In this document: positions 50,664-60,097 of the stretch, piece by piece
How positions within the stretch are numbered: the first letter of the stretch is position 1
How the letters are laid out: the number at the start of each line of letters is the position of its first letter
NCBI RefSeq assembly: GCF_900637185.1
Contig: NZ_LR134352.1
Span: 1,426,001-1,490,000, forward strand
Origin: Nocardia asteroides
GTDB lineage: Bacteria; Actinomycetota; Actinomycetes; Mycobacteriales; Mycobacteriaceae
Direction of reading: 5' to 3'
DNA length: 64,000 nt
Made by a program: the position numbers and the translations under genes
Notes under the pieces: model-generated
What the model was told of the DNA's origin: nothing
The model's input: the letters and a program-made list of their open reading frames with translations, nothing else
Databases searched by the model: none

Positions 50664-51524
50664 TCAGAGCTCGTCGAGCCGGTCCCGCGCCCGCTCGGCC
50701 CACCGCCGCATGCGATCGAACTGTGTACGCGCCGAGGTCAACTCGCCACGGGCCCGGTGTTCGGTGGTGCGGGCGAAGTGGCGCTGCTGTTCGGCGTGCT
50801 CGAGCTCGGCGCGCAGTTCGTCGATGCGGGACTCGATCTCGTCGAGTTCGGTTTTCGCCTGGGCGGCGGCTTCTTCCGCCTCGTCGCGTGCCGAACGCGC
50901 TGTCTCCAGGGCTGATTCGGCGTCGTCGAGTTCCTGCTGTGCCTCGGCCCTTCGCTTCTTCTCCGCGTCCTCGGCCGACGCCGTGGACTTGCGGGTGCTC
51001 GCCCGCTTGGCCGGAGCCGAGGCCTTGCCGCCGGTGATGGCGACCAGGCCGGCGGGTCCGAAACCGTCGTAGGTGACGGTGGCGGGCAGGACGCCGGAGC
51101 GGACCACCTCGGCGACATCGGAGTCGGCGAGCGCGGCGGTGAGCGTCTGACCCACCTCGCGGAGCACCTGCTCGCTCGCCGGGCGATCGTGCTCGGCGGC
51201 CAGCTCGCCCGCCCGCTTGGTCATGGCGTTGACGACCTGCTGACGCTGGGCGCCGAGCGCGCGGAGTTTGTCGCCGGAGAGCTGGCGTTGCGCCGAGCGC
51301 AGGGCGTCGCCCAGGTCGAGCAGCGCGGCGATCTCCCCGGGAGCGTGCCGGGCCAGCAGGTTGACCGTCCACGCCGCGACGGTCGGTTTGCGCAGCGCGG
51401 TGATGGCCTTGGCCAGGTCACGGTCCCCGTCCGCGCGCGCCTCGGCGGCCCGCTCGGTGCGGGTCGCCACGAAGTCGCCGGGGTCGAGGCCGTACAGCTC
51501 GCCTGCGACGTCGTCGAGGGTCAT
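50664..51524 (-). CDS. Coiled-coil protein of unknown function
   Basis: A 286-residue soluble protein. The first 150 residues are helical with a recurring KPTVAAWTVNLLARHAPGEI segment seen in uncharacterised actinobacterial proteins. A Lys/Ser/Thr/Ala linker (APAKRASTRKSTAS) leads to a long charged coiled coil (about 190-280) ending DRLDEL. There is no catalytic motif, signal or membrane helix. The ATG at 51524 is the only good start; the frame opens 288 bases further upstream into the lipoprotein gene but that part is spurious. It diverges from the lipoprotein gene. Confidence 0.65.
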   Translation of the reverse strand: MTLDDVAGELYGLDPGDFVATRTERAAEARADGDRDLAKAITALRKPTVAAWTVNLLARHAPGEIAALLDLGDALRSAQRQLSGDKLRALGAQRQQVVNAMTKRAGELAAEHDRPASEQVLREVGQTLTAALADSDVAEVVRSGVLPATVTYDGFGPAGLVAITGGKASAPAKRASTRKSTASAEDAEKKRRAEAQQELDDAESALETARSARDEAEEAAAQAKTELDEIESRIDELRAELEHAEQQRHFARTTEHRARGELTSARTQFDRMRRWAERARDRLDEL

Positions 51525-51621
51525 CTTTGTGATGGTAGCCAGGGTGTGGTGTAGCCGAACACACTCCACACCGGCTTGGGTATCGTCACCGGCGGTCATG
51601 TATGCCTGAACCGTTCGGTGA

Positions 51622-52146
51622 GTGAGGTTTTCAGTGTTGTTCCCAGGAAAGCGACTGCTGGCACGGCTCGTGCTCGCCCCCGTGGCGACGGTCGCGCTGG
51701 TCGGGGCGGTCGCCGCCTGTTCGTCGGACAGCGATTCCGCCGCTGGCGGCTCGCTCGCCAAGGGCTCCTGCGTCGAGGTCACCGACAACGCGGCCGACGC
51801 GATGCAGGGCAAGGTCGGCGACTGCGCCGCGTCCGCCTCGAACTATCGGATCGTGCAGGTCGGCGCGGCCCCGCTCACCTGCGCCGTCGAGGACGCGACC
51901 TTCAACGGCACCGTCGGTGACACCAAGACCGCGCTGTGCCTGTCACCCAACTTCGCCCAGGGCAACTGCTACGCCGACGCGGGCAAGCGCCCCGCCGAAG
52001 CCGTCGCCTGCACCGCGCCCGAGGCCACCTTCAAGGTCGTCAAGCGCATCGACGGCGTCGCCGACGAACTCCAGTGCGGCGCCGACGCCACCCAGTTCCG
52101 CACGGTCGCCGATCCCAAGGCGACGTTCTGCCTGGCCAAGCCGTAA
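51622..52146 (+). CDS. Lipoprotein (LppU/SCO3897-like)
   Basis: A 174-residue exported protein. A basic start and hydrophobic segment lead to the lipobox LVGAVAAC, so the mature protein should be lipid-anchored at Cys28 or so. The mature part has paired cysteines (GSCVEV, GDCAAS, LTCAVE, ALCLSP, GNCYAD, VACTAP, QCGAD, TFCLAK) in what looks like two related domains of about 60 residues. This cysteine pattern fits the LppU-type lipoproteins of actinobacteria, of unknown function. The start could be GTG 51622 or GTG 51634. A long inverted repeat lies right after the stop. Confidence 0.65.
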   Translation: MRFSVLFPGKRLLARLVLAPVATVALVGAVAACSSDSDSAAGGSLAKGSCVEVTDNAADAMQGKVGDCAASASNYRIVQVGAAPLTCAVEDATFNGTVGDTKTALCLSPNFAQGNCYADAGKRPAEAVACTAPEATFKVVKRIDGVADELQCGADATQFRTVADPKATFCLAKP

Positions 52147-52169
52147 TTTTGGAGCGCTGGCGCGCTCGA

Positions 52170-52262
52170 GTTCGCGGCCCCTGGTGTCCCGCCGGTCAGG
52201 CGCCGGTGCTTGCTCCTGCGTCGCCTACGCACCGGCACCTGACCGGCGGGACGGCCGCGAAC
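52170..52262. repeat. Long inverted repeat (33 paired bases, 19-base loop)
   Basis: Three paired blocks: GTTCGCGGCC (52170-52179) with 52253-52262, GTCCCGCCGGTCAGG (52186-52200) with 52238-52252, and GCCGGTGC (52202-52209) with 52229-52236. Six bases bulge on the left arm and one mismatch separates the inner blocks. A small second hairpin (CCGCCGCTGCGCGGCGG) follows. It lies between the lipoprotein and the convergent WYL-tailed gene and may end both transcripts or be a dispersed palindromic element. Confidence 0.75.
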
Positions 52263-52323
52263 CGCCGCTGCGCGGCGGACCCTCCTCGGGGTCGGGTCGT
52301 GGTGGTCAGTTGTGTTGGTGGGT

Positions 52324-54624
52324 TCAGTCCAGCAAGGCCACCGACGCGATGCGGTGCAGGGTGAAGTGGCGGGTGGTGCCGGTGACGGGGTCGACGGCGT
52401 CGAGCTGGCCGTTGCCGACGCGCAGCGGTTCGACCACGCGCTGGCTCGCCACGCCCTGGGCGTCGACGTAGCCGATGTTCACCGGGCGGCCCACCCTGGC
52501 GGCCAGCTGGAGCAGCGCCAGGGTGGCCGCGGTGCCGGTGCGAGTGCCGTCGGCGCGCACCGACTGGCCGGTGCGGGCGCCCGCCGCGCGCTCGCCCGCC
52601 CGCAGTTCGGTGACCAGCAGTGCCAGTTGCTCCTCGCTGGGCGGATTCGGGCGGTAGGGCTTGCGGGCCAGCGGACGGACCGCGATGCGGGAGCCGCGCG
52701 GGCGCAGGTCGACGATCGCGCCCGCGGAATCCTCGCCCGCGGGGGCGAATCCGGCCGCGCGTAGCTGCTCGAGCAGTTCGCTCAGCGGGGCCAGCGCGAT
52801 GGCCACCGTCGGCGCGATCGCGCGCAATGCCAGCGTCTCGGCCACCGGCGCGGCCAGCACCTGGGCCAGCAGCGCCGGGTCGTCGCTGCGCAGGAACGAC
52901 TGCGCCATGCCAGCGCGCAACTGTCCGTGCCTGCGAGCCACGTCGTCGATGAGGTAGGTCAGCGACTGGGGAACCGGTGTGCGCGAATGCGTCGCGAACA
53001 GGGCGTGCAGCTCGGCGGCGGTGAGTCCGGCGTCCAGTGCCCGGCGCACCGAGGCGTCGCCCACCCGGTACACGGTGGCCGCGCCCGCCGACTCCACATC
53101 GGCGACCAGCGCGATCTTGCCCTGGAGCTCGGGCACCAGCGGGCCGGGCGCGATCACCGTCAGGTCCGCCTGGACCAGCACATGGTCGACCGGTTCGGGC
53201 AGCGCCGCGGCCATCTCCGCCTCGGCGTCGGCCACACTGGTCGCCGCGCCGTGCAACAGCGCCCTGGCGGCCGAATCCAGCGCGCCGCGGCCGAGCAGGC
53301 CCAGCGCGGCGGCTTCGGCCAGCGTCGCGGTCACCGCGTCGAGCCGGAAGTGCCTGCGTCTGCGCGGCATCCGCCAGGCCAGCAGCTTGCCGATATCGGT
53401 CGCGGTCAGCGCGGTGCCGCTGGGGTACTCACCCAGCAGCCCGAGGATGGCGTGGCGGTCGCGCACGGCGTGCGGGATGCGCAGTTCCGCCGAGAGGGCG
53501 GCGATCGGCTTGTCGGCGGCGTCGCGCAGGCCGATCATCCACGGCATCCGGTCCAGGTCCAGCCAGGCCTGCGCGAGCAGCACCCAGCGGGTCGCGGGCG
53601 GCGCGTCCTGCCAGGCGTCGGCGGCGGGGGTGGGGGCCCAGAAGTCGTCGGTGGTGTCGAGTTCCGGCGGCGGCTCGGGCAGGCCCTTCTCGATCAGCTT
53701 GGCCGCGGCCAGCAGTTCCAGCAGCAGCCCGGCGCGCTGCTCGTCGATACCGGTCGACTTGGCGAGCCTGCGTTGTTCGCGCACACCGAGTCCGCCGGCG
53801 CGCAGGGCGGGTGCGGGCAGCTTGCCCAGCGCGTCGAGCAGATCGGCGCAGTCGCGCAGCAGCTCGCCCACCTCACCCGCGCCGACGGCGTTCACCTCGG
53901 CGGGCGGGTTCTTGGTCAGCGTGGGCTTGGGTGGGGCGAGGGCGTGCGGGTCGGTCACCGGGTCGCCGCGCAGCACCTGGCCGACGGTCACCGGCAGTTC
54001 GACGGTCTCCGCGTCGATCCAGTGCAGCAGCCGGGCCGCCAGCAACCGCTGTACCGGACGATCGGCGGGGGTCCCCGGCGCGGCATCCCTGGTGCGGCCG
54101 CGCGGGCCCGTGGTGGCCAGCTTGTCGAGCAGGGCGCGCTCGGGCGGACTCGCCTGGGCGAGCGCGGTGTTCACCTCGGGCTCGGTGAGCGCGTCCGGCA
54201 GCGCCGTCGTCGCGCCGAGGGGCCAGGGCAGGGCCTCGGCGGCGCTGGGGGCCAGGTGCAGGGCGTCGCCGGTCTGCCAGACCAGGGCGCGATCGAGCAG
54301 CCGGGTCAGCGCGGCGGTGAGCGCGGTCTTGGTGACCCGGCCCGTGAACTGCGCCTGCAGGGTGGTCTTGGTGAGCGGGGTCAGCTCGGTGCCGATGGTG
54401 CGGGCGTCCTCGTTGACGGTGAGCGCCTCGATGATCGCGAACTCGAGCGTGTCCAGGTCGTCGGCGGCGCGCAGCACCGACGCGCGCTGCTGGGCCCGCA
54501 CCGCGAGCACCGACATCGACGCGGGCAGCGGCACCGCGAGGTCGGGCCGCAACTGCAGCAGTTTCACCAGCTGGGCATCGGTGCGCGCACCGAGCCAATC
54601 GGCGAGGGAGTCCGTCGCGATCAT
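52324..54624 (-). CDS. Helicase-associated, WYL-tailed protein (Rv0862c-like)
   Basis: A 766-residue protein of the mycobacterial family typified by Rv0862c, usually encoded close to xpb. It has no ATPase motifs. The N-terminal half consists of winged-helix-like segments (LEFAIIEALTVNEDARTI; GLLLELLAAAKLIEKGL). The middle matches XPB/Ssl2-type helicase-associated domains (VLVQADLTVIAPGPL ... YRVGDASVRRALDAG). The C-terminal 70 residues look WYL-like (RPVNIGYVDAQG ... EPLRVGNGQLDAV). It is probably a DNA- or helicase-binding partner in repair. The ATG at 54624 is the natural start. It diverges from the small ORF at 54778. Confidence 0.75.
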   Translation of the reverse strand: MIATDSLADWLGARTDAQLVKLLQLRPDLAVPLPASMSVLAVRAQQRASVLRAADDLDTLEFAIIEALTVNEDARTIGTELTPLTKTTLQAQFTGRVTKTALTAALTRLLDRALVWQTGDALHLAPSAAEALPWPLGATTALPDALTEPEVNTALAQASPPERALLDKLATTGPRGRTRDAAPGTPADRPVQRLLAARLLHWIDAETVELPVTVGQVLRGDPVTDPHALAPPKPTLTKNPPAEVNAVGAGEVGELLRDCADLLDALGKLPAPALRAGGLGVREQRRLAKSTGIDEQRAGLLLELLAAAKLIEKGLPEPPPELDTTDDFWAPTPAADAWQDAPPATRWVLLAQAWLDLDRMPWMIGLRDAADKPIAALSAELRIPHAVRDRHAILGLLGEYPSGTALTATDIGKLLAWRMPRRRRHFRLDAVTATLAEAAALGLLGRGALDSAARALLHGAATSVADAEAEMAAALPEPVDHVLVQADLTVIAPGPLVPELQGKIALVADVESAGAATVYRVGDASVRRALDAGLTAAELHALFATHSRTPVPQSLTYLIDDVARRHGQLRAGMAQSFLRSDDPALLAQVLAAPVAETLALRAIAPTVAIALAPLSELLEQLRAAGFAPAGEDSAGAIVDLRPRGSRIAVRPLARKPYRPNPPSEEQLALLVTELRAGERAAGARTGQSVRADGTRTGTAATLALLQLAARVGRPVNIGYVDAQGVASQRVVEPLRVGNGQLDAVDPVTGTTRHFTLHRIASVALLD

Positions 54625-54777
54625 CCGATCCAGCCTACAGTTCGCGGCCGCCTCGACCTGGACTGAGCGGAGGGTGCGACAAAGGAGTGCCCGTAGTGAG
54701 GGAAGGTCGAGGGAGCAGGCCGAGAACTGCGGCGCCAGCCGCGAAACAGCCCTGGGCGGGTATGCCAGAATGAGCCC

Positions 54778-54969
54778 GTGGTGAACAAATCGAAGAAACC
54801 CTACGTCGACAACGGCTGGCCGCAGGTGGCCGACGGCGAGCACGCCGTGACCGAACTGTCGGCGACCCGCGCCGGTAACCTCTCGCCCTTCGGTGAGGAC
54901 ACCGAGTTTCCCGTCCCGGCATCGTCGCTGCCGTACATCCACCCCCAGACTGTCATCAACCGGGTGTAG
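54778..54969 (+). CDS. Small conserved mycobacteriales protein (Rv0863-like position)
   Basis: A 63-residue soluble protein beginning with two GTG codons (54778 or 54781): VNKSKKPYVDNGWPQVADG, then NLSPFGEDTEFPVPASSLPYIHP. It has no membrane helix or known motif. Size, position between the Rv0862c-like gene and rpfA, and the clean terminator after it make it real. As I recall, a small gene lies in the same place in M. tuberculosis (Rv0863). Function unknown. Confidence 0.7.
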   Translation: MVNKSKKPYVDNGWPQVADGEHAVTELSATRAGNLSPFGEDTEFPVPASSLPYIHPQTVINRV

Positions 54970-54986
54970 TTCGGACGGGAAAGACA

Positions 54987-55016
54987 AGAGCCCGCATCCT
55001 CATGGATGCGGGCTCT
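54987..55016. terminator. Bidirectional hairpin terminator
   Basis: A 13-bp perfect stem (AGAGCCCGCATCC with GGATGCGGGCTCT) around a 4-base loop TCAT, with AGTTGT after it. It lies between the small ORF and the convergent rpf gene. Confidence 0.85.
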
Positions 55017-55034
55017 AGTTGTGTGCGCGGGCGA

Positions 55035-55934
<900 letters not shown>

Positions 55935-55956
55935 TCAGTTCGTGACCTTGTCGTTA

Positions 55957-55972
55957 TGTGACGAGGATCACA
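55957..55972. promoter_or_regulatory. CRP/Cmr-type cyclic-AMP receptor site upstream of rpfA
   Basis: TGTGACGAGGATCACA is a perfect TGTGA-N6-TCACA palindrome, the consensus for mycobacterial CRP. It lies 314 bases before the rpfA start and about 125 bases before the presumed leader start. M. tuberculosis rpfA is a known CRP target. Confidence 0.75.
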
Positions 55973-56015
55973 CCCGCGTCTGGGTATCGATTCGCCGGGG
56001 TAACCGGTTGACGCG

Positions 56016-56264
56016 TCAACGCGCGCGTCGCCCCGACCACAACGCGAAAACCAGGCCGAGCAGGAAGCCGACCGGGGTGAGCATCGCCAACAGGTACAGC
56101 CACAGCCCCGGCGCGGAGTCCGCCACGATCGCCCACACGAAGATGGCGACCACGGCCAGGATCCCGATACCGAACAGCGCGACGGCCAGCTGCAGCAGGC
56201 GATCGCCGGATCGGCGGGGACCCTCCGCGGGCGGCGGGGTGGCGGGCTCAGGTGTGTTGGTCAC
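56016..56264 (-). CDS. Small two-helix membrane protein
   Basis: An 82-residue protein. A Pro/Thr/Glu-rich cytoplasmic start (VTNTPEPATPPPAEG) is followed by two membrane helices at about 28-48 (LLQLAVALFGIGILAVVAIFV) and 55-75, and a basic end SGRRAR. The GTG at 56264 is the best start; the frame stays open upstream without a start signal. It lies between rpfA and the cold-shock gene. No family name comes to mind; a small integral membrane protein is also found near this place in mycobacteria. Confidence 0.65.
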   Translation of the reverse strand: MTNTPEPATPPPAEGPRRSGDRLLQLAVALFGIGILAVVAIFVWAIVADSAPGLWLYLLAMLTPVGFLLGLVFALWSGRRAR

Positions 56265-56425
56265 CGTTGCACCGTAAAACTGATGTGCTCGCGTTATAGC
56301 CACCGGGGTAGACTCTGGGCACATCGCGCGTCCTGCCTTGTTGTGGGGCGCGTTCTTTTCGCGACAAGCAGCTGTAACCCGGGCCACAAGGGTCCGGGTT
56401 GACGAATGATGAACGGGTGAGCGCA

Positions 56426-56848
56426 GTGCCGACCGGCCGGGTGAAGTGGTACGACGTCGAGAAGGGCTTCGGCTTCCTTTCCCAAGACGAGGGTGAGGAC
56501 GTCTACGTCCGCTCCTCCGCGCTGCCCGACGGCGTCGAAGGGCTCAAGCCCGGCCAGCGCGTCGAATTCGGCATGGCGGCAGGCCGTCGCGGCCCGCAGG
56601 CGCTGAGCCTGAAGCTGCTCGAGGCGCCGCCGACGGTGCGCGGCAACCAGTCCCAGCAGGCCACCAGCCGCAAGGACGCGGGCCCGCGCAAGTCGCCCGA
56701 CGAGCTGCACGGCCTGGTCGAGGACATGATCACGCTGCTGGAGACCAAGGTCCAGCCGGATCTGCGCCGCGGCAAGTACCCGGATCGCAAGCTGTCCCAG
56801 CGGATCTCCGAGGTCGTGCGGGCCGTGGCCCGCGAACTCGACCACTGA
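56426..56848 (+). CDS. cspB: Cold-shock-domain protein with C-terminal extension (CspB-like)
   Basis: A 140-residue nucleic-acid-binding protein. The cold-shock domain (residues 1-67) shows [18 protein letters not shown] (RNP1 KGFGFL) and [12 protein letters not shown] (RNP2-like). It is followed by a helical C-terminal extension of about 70 residues ([18 protein letters not shown] ... [15 protein letters not shown]) that mycobacterial CspB also carries, while CspA-type proteins end after the domain. It probably binds single-stranded RNA or DNA. Of two GTG starts (56417, 56426), 56426 gives the family start VPTGRVKWY with GGTGAG five bases before it. It diverges from the small membrane protein. 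Confidence 0.88.
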   Translation: MPTGRVKWYDVEKGFGFLSQDEGEDVYVRSSALPDGVEGLKPGQRVEFGMAAGRRGPQALSLKLLEAPPTVRGNQSQQATSRKDAGPRKSPDELHGLVEDMITLLETKVQPDLRRGKYPDRKLSQRISEVVRAVARELDH

Positions 56849-56912
56849 GTCACGACACCACTGAGTCACCGACCCGGCCCCGGACACCGCACGTGTCCGG
56901 GGCCGCGTCGTG

Positions 56913-57428
56913 TCAGGCCTCGGGCGTGCTGATCGACCAGGCGGCGTGCGGGATGTAGGTCTCGCGGCCGGTCACGGTGTCGCGGGCCAGGATCGGCAGC
57001 TGCACCTCGATCCCGGCCAGGCGCAGCTCCGGCTCGGGCAGGGTCTCGATGGTGAGCGCGCGGGCGCCCGCGGTGTAGTCGGCGAAGCTGAGCACCCGGT
57101 CGACCTGTTCGCCGCTGGGACGCTGATAGATCAGCTGGACCAGCCAGGGCGACTCGGCGATCTGGCTGGGCAGCGACAGCTGCACCGGCTCACCGGTCTT
57201 CGTCGCCAGCACCGCGGTCTCGCCGTACCGGCAGTCCGTCATGGTCACCGTGCAGTACAGGAACGGGTCGACGGTGATCGTCTCGCGGTTCGCGTACGCG
57301 GTGATCTGCGGGTCGTGCTCGGTCGCGTTCGACGCGGCGTAGGCCACCACACCCGTCGTCACCGCGGCGACCGCGACCAGGCCTGCCGCGACCAGCGCGA
57401 CGATCGTGCGGACTCCTGGTTTGCTCAC
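56913..57428 (-). CDS. DUF2771-family exported protein
   Basis: A 171-residue protein of the mycobacteriales DUF2771 family, encoded next to the MFS gene as Rv0875c is next to Rv0876c. One membrane helix or uncleaved signal lies at about 9-32 (VALVAAGLVAVAAVTTGVVAYAA). The external part has two nearby cysteines (LYCTVTMTDC) and a beta-rich end with a W (HAAWSIS). Function unknown. The GTG start at 57428 overlaps the stop of the MFS gene by four bases (GTGA), so the two are co-translated. Confidence 0.8.
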   Translation of the reverse strand: MSKPGVRTIVALVAAGLVAVAAVTTGVVAYAASNATEHDPQITAYANRETITVDPFLYCTVTMTDCRYGETAVLATKTGEPVQLSLPSQIAESPWLVQLIYQRPSGEQVDRVLSFADYTAGARALTIETLPEPELRLAGIEVQLPILARDTVTGRETYIPHAAWSISTPEA

Positions 57429-59245
57429 CGGATGGGGTCTCCTGTCTCTCGGTGACCCGGACCGGGACCGACCCGGCCGGGATGCGTGTTCGGCACTTCC
57501 TGTTCGGCGTGCTGCGGGCGGTTGCCGCCCAGACCGGGGAGCAGGGAATGTCCGGTGTAGCTGACGAAGGTCTGGATCAGCCCGGCCACCAGGACCACGC
57601 TGATCACCGCGAAACCCTTCCAGAACTCGATCGGCAGCAGCACACCGGCCGCGCCGCCGACCACCCAGCTCAGCTGCAACACCGTCTCCGACCGGCCGAA
57701 CCCGGACGCGATCGACTCCGGTGGCAGGTCGTCCTGGATGGCGGCGTCCAGCGACACCTTGGCCAGCGCGCTGGCCGCCGAGGCCACCAGCGCGGCGAAC
57801 GCGGCACCGAACAGGTTGCCGGTGAACATCGCGAACACCGCCACCGCCGCGCTCGCCGCCGTGCAGCCCAGCACCACCAGCGACGGCCTGCCCAGCTGCA
57901 GCCGGGCGCCGGTGGCATTGCCGCCGAAATTGCCGATCCCGGCCGCCGCGCCCACCAGCGCCAGCATGGCCGCCTGCTCGGTGGGGCTGCCGCCGGAACC
58001 CTTGGCGACGAAGGCGATGTAGAAGGTGAGGAAGCCGGTGAGCACGCGGATCGAGCTGTTGCCCCACAGGCCGGTGACCACCGCCCGGCCCAGCGGCTGG
58101 CGGCGTTTGCGCGCCGGCACCGCGGACTCCTTGCCGAATTCGAGCACCTCGGTGTGCGCGTCGGGACCGTGATAGCTCAGCGTCGCGGGCACCTCGCCCT
58201 CGGTCACCTCCACCCACGAGGGAATCCGCAGGCTCAGGTACGCGCCGGCCAGCGCGATGCCCGTGGCCAGCACCAGCGCGCCGGTGGACGACGCGATCAG
58301 CGCCGCGAGCGCGGCCAGCGCGCCGGCCCCGATGGTGCCGCCGACCAGCCCGAACACGGTCAGCCGGGAGTTGGTGCGGACCAGGTCGATGTCCGGTGGC
58401 AGCACGCGCGGCGTCACCGCGCTCTTGAGAACGGCGAAGGATTTCGAGCCGACCATCATGCACAGGGCCAGCGGATACAGCCCCCAGGTGTCGATGTTCA
58501 CGATCAGCAGCACCGCGAACACCGCGCGGACACCGAAGGTCGTCGCCAGCGCCAGCCTGCGGCCGCGCTGCAACCGGTCCAGCAGCGGACCGATCAGCGG
58601 CGCGATCAGCGCGAACGGGGCGATGGTGATCAGCAGGTACAGCGCCACCTTGGTCTTGGACTCGGCGGTGGCGCTGGCGAAGAACAGCGTGTTGGCCAGG
58701 GCGACGGCGATCGCGGCGTCGAGGGCGAAGTTGGCCATCGTGGCGTAGGTGAGCGCGGTCAGGCCGGACTGGTCGGCGCCGTCGGCCTTGGCCGCGCGCT
58801 GGAACGTCGCGAATCCGCGTTCGGTGAGTTCCCGGCTGCGCATGGCGGCGACCCTGGTCACGGTGAGCTTGCGCGGGATCCGCTGCTGCGTCACCGGCTC
58901 GTCGTCGGGCTCGTCGCCGCGGGGGAGCGGGCGGGTGCCCGCGGGGCCGCTCTTGTCCTCCGGCGGCGGCAGGGCGCGTTCGCGGGGCTGCGGACCGCGC
59001 AGCGGGGTGGTCGGGGCGGCGTCCGGTTCGGCGCGGCCACGGTGGAACAGGCCCTTGGACCGAACCGTCGGCGGGTCGGGGGAGTCCGGGCGGGGGAACA
59101 CCTTGCGCGGGCGCGCCCGCTCGTCCCGGCCCCGGCCTGCGCGCGGCGGGTACTGCCCGAAACCGGGGTGCCTGCCGGGCGGGGTGCCCGCGGTACCGTC
59201 CCGGCGACCACGGTCGGGACCGGATGGATCGCGGGGCGTAGTCAC
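57425..59245 (-). CDS. Major facilitator superfamily transporter with long disordered N terminus (Rv0876c-like)
   Basis: A 606-residue transporter. The first 130 or so residues are disordered and rich in Pro, Arg and Gly. The membrane part has about 12 helices, among them FALIAPLIGPLLDRLQRGRR with the loop 2-3 MFS signature, VGSKSFAVLKSAVTPRVLP, IGAGALAALAALIASSTGALVLA and GAAAGIGNFGGNATGARLQLGRP. The substrate is unknown. The start is probably GTG 59245 (VTTPRDPSGPDRGRR), since no good signal precedes the ATG at 59263. It is followed by the DUF2771 gene as a coupled pair, an arrangement I also remember from mycobacteria. Confidence 0.85.
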   Translation of the reverse strand: MTTPRDPSGPDRGRRDGTAGTPPGRHPGFGQYPPRAGRGRDERARPRKVFPRPDSPDPPTVRSKGLFHRGRAEPDAAPTTPLRGPQPRERALPPPEDKSGPAGTRPLPRGDEPDDEPVTQQRIPRKLTVTRVAAMRSRELTERGFATFQRAAKADGADQSGLTALTYATMANFALDAAIAVALANTLFFASATAESKTKVALYLLITIAPFALIAPLIGPLLDRLQRGRRLALATTFGVRAVFAVLLIVNIDTWGLYPLALCMMVGSKSFAVLKSAVTPRVLPPDIDLVRTNSRLTVFGLVGGTIGAGALAALAALIASSTGALVLATGIALAGAYLSLRIPSWVEVTEGEVPATLSYHGPDAHTEVLEFGKESAVPARKRRQPLGRAVVTGLWGNSSIRVLTGFLTFYIAFVAKGSGGSPTEQAAMLALVGAAAGIGNFGGNATGARLQLGRPSLVVLGCTAASAAVAVFAMFTGNLFGAAFAALVASAASALAKVSLDAAIQDDLPPESIASGFGRSETVLQLSWVVGGAAGVLLPIEFWKGFAVISVVLVAGLIQTFVSYTGHSLLPGLGGNRPQHAEQEVPNTHPGRVGPGPGHRETGDPIR

Positions 59246-59312
59246 AGTCCAATTCTGGCGCACGCGGGCTTCGCGCGTTCACCCGCGGCGCGGCCATGTC
59301 CGCCACACCCGG

Positions 59313-60089
59313 CTATTTCGGCACGAATCGCACCTCGAACAGCCGCGGCCAGTACTTGCCGGTGAGCAGGAAACGGTCGGTCCCGGGCAGGTGGGCGATG
59401 CCGTTGAGGACATTCGCGCCGGCCCGTTCCGCCGGGGTGAGCAGTCCGCCCGCCTCGATCACCGCCAGCACCTCGCCCGTCGCCGGATCGATGCGCAGGA
59501 TCTCGTCGGACGGGTAGTTGTTGGCGTAGACGGTGCCGTCGGGCGCGCAGTCCAGCTCGTTCGGCTTCGCGTCCGGATAGCCGGTGACGGTCACTGAACC
59601 GGTTTCGGCGAAGGTCACCGGATCGCGGAAGGTGAGGGTCGGGGTGCCGTCGCTCATCACCAGCCGCTGCGGTTGCGCGCACAGCCCCCACCCCTCGCCC
59701 GCGTACTCGGCGCGGCGCACCTCGGCCAGGGTTCGCGGGTCGCGGGCGAAGGCCACGTGGTCCTGCCAGGTGAGCTGCCAGACGATGTCGCCCGCCTTGG
59801 TCATGCCCTCGCCGAACATCTCCGCAGGCAGCTCCGCGCGGGCGGTCTCGGCGCCGGTCGCCTGATCGGCGGTGCGCGCGGTCGACACGCCCCACATGCC
59901 GGTGCTTTCGTAGCGGACGCCGTCGACCACCTCCAGACCCTGCGTGAACGCCTGCGGATCGTGCGGTGACGAGCCGATCACCTCCACCCGCCAGCGCGGC
60001 GGATCGGCCGTCCCCGAGGTGCCGCAGGCGGCCACGCCGAGCAGGCTGACCAGCGCGGCGACGGCCAACGAACTCCGATTGCGCTTCAT
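59313..60089 (-). CDS. Glutaminyl-peptide cyclotransferase (glutamine cyclotransferase) lipoprotein
   Basis: A 258-residue exported enzyme of the bacterial/plant five-bladed beta-propeller type that turns N-terminal glutamine into pyroglutamate. The N terminus has a lipobox (LLGVAAC), so it is probably anchored outside the membrane. Family motifs are PHDPQAFTQGLEVVDGVRYESTGMWG, KPNELDCAPDGTVYANNYPSDEILRID and NVLNGIAHLPGTDRFLLTGKYWP. The start is the ATG at 60089, which lies only 8 bases from the start of the divergent DUF3027 gene. Confidence 0.88.
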   Translation of the reverse strand: MKRNRSSLAVAALVSLLGVAACGTSGTADPPRWRVEVIGSSPHDPQAFTQGLEVVDGVRYESTGMWGVSTARTADQATGAETARAELPAEMFGEGMTKAGDIVWQLTWQDHVAFARDPRTLAEVRRAEYAGEGWGLCAQPQRLVMSDGTPTLTFRDPVTFAETGSVTVTGYPDAKPNELDCAPDGTVYANNYPSDEILRIDPATGEVLAVIEAGGLLTPAERAGANVLNGIAHLPGTDRFLLTGKYWPRLFEVRFVPK

Positions 60090-60097
60090 ACGGCAAA

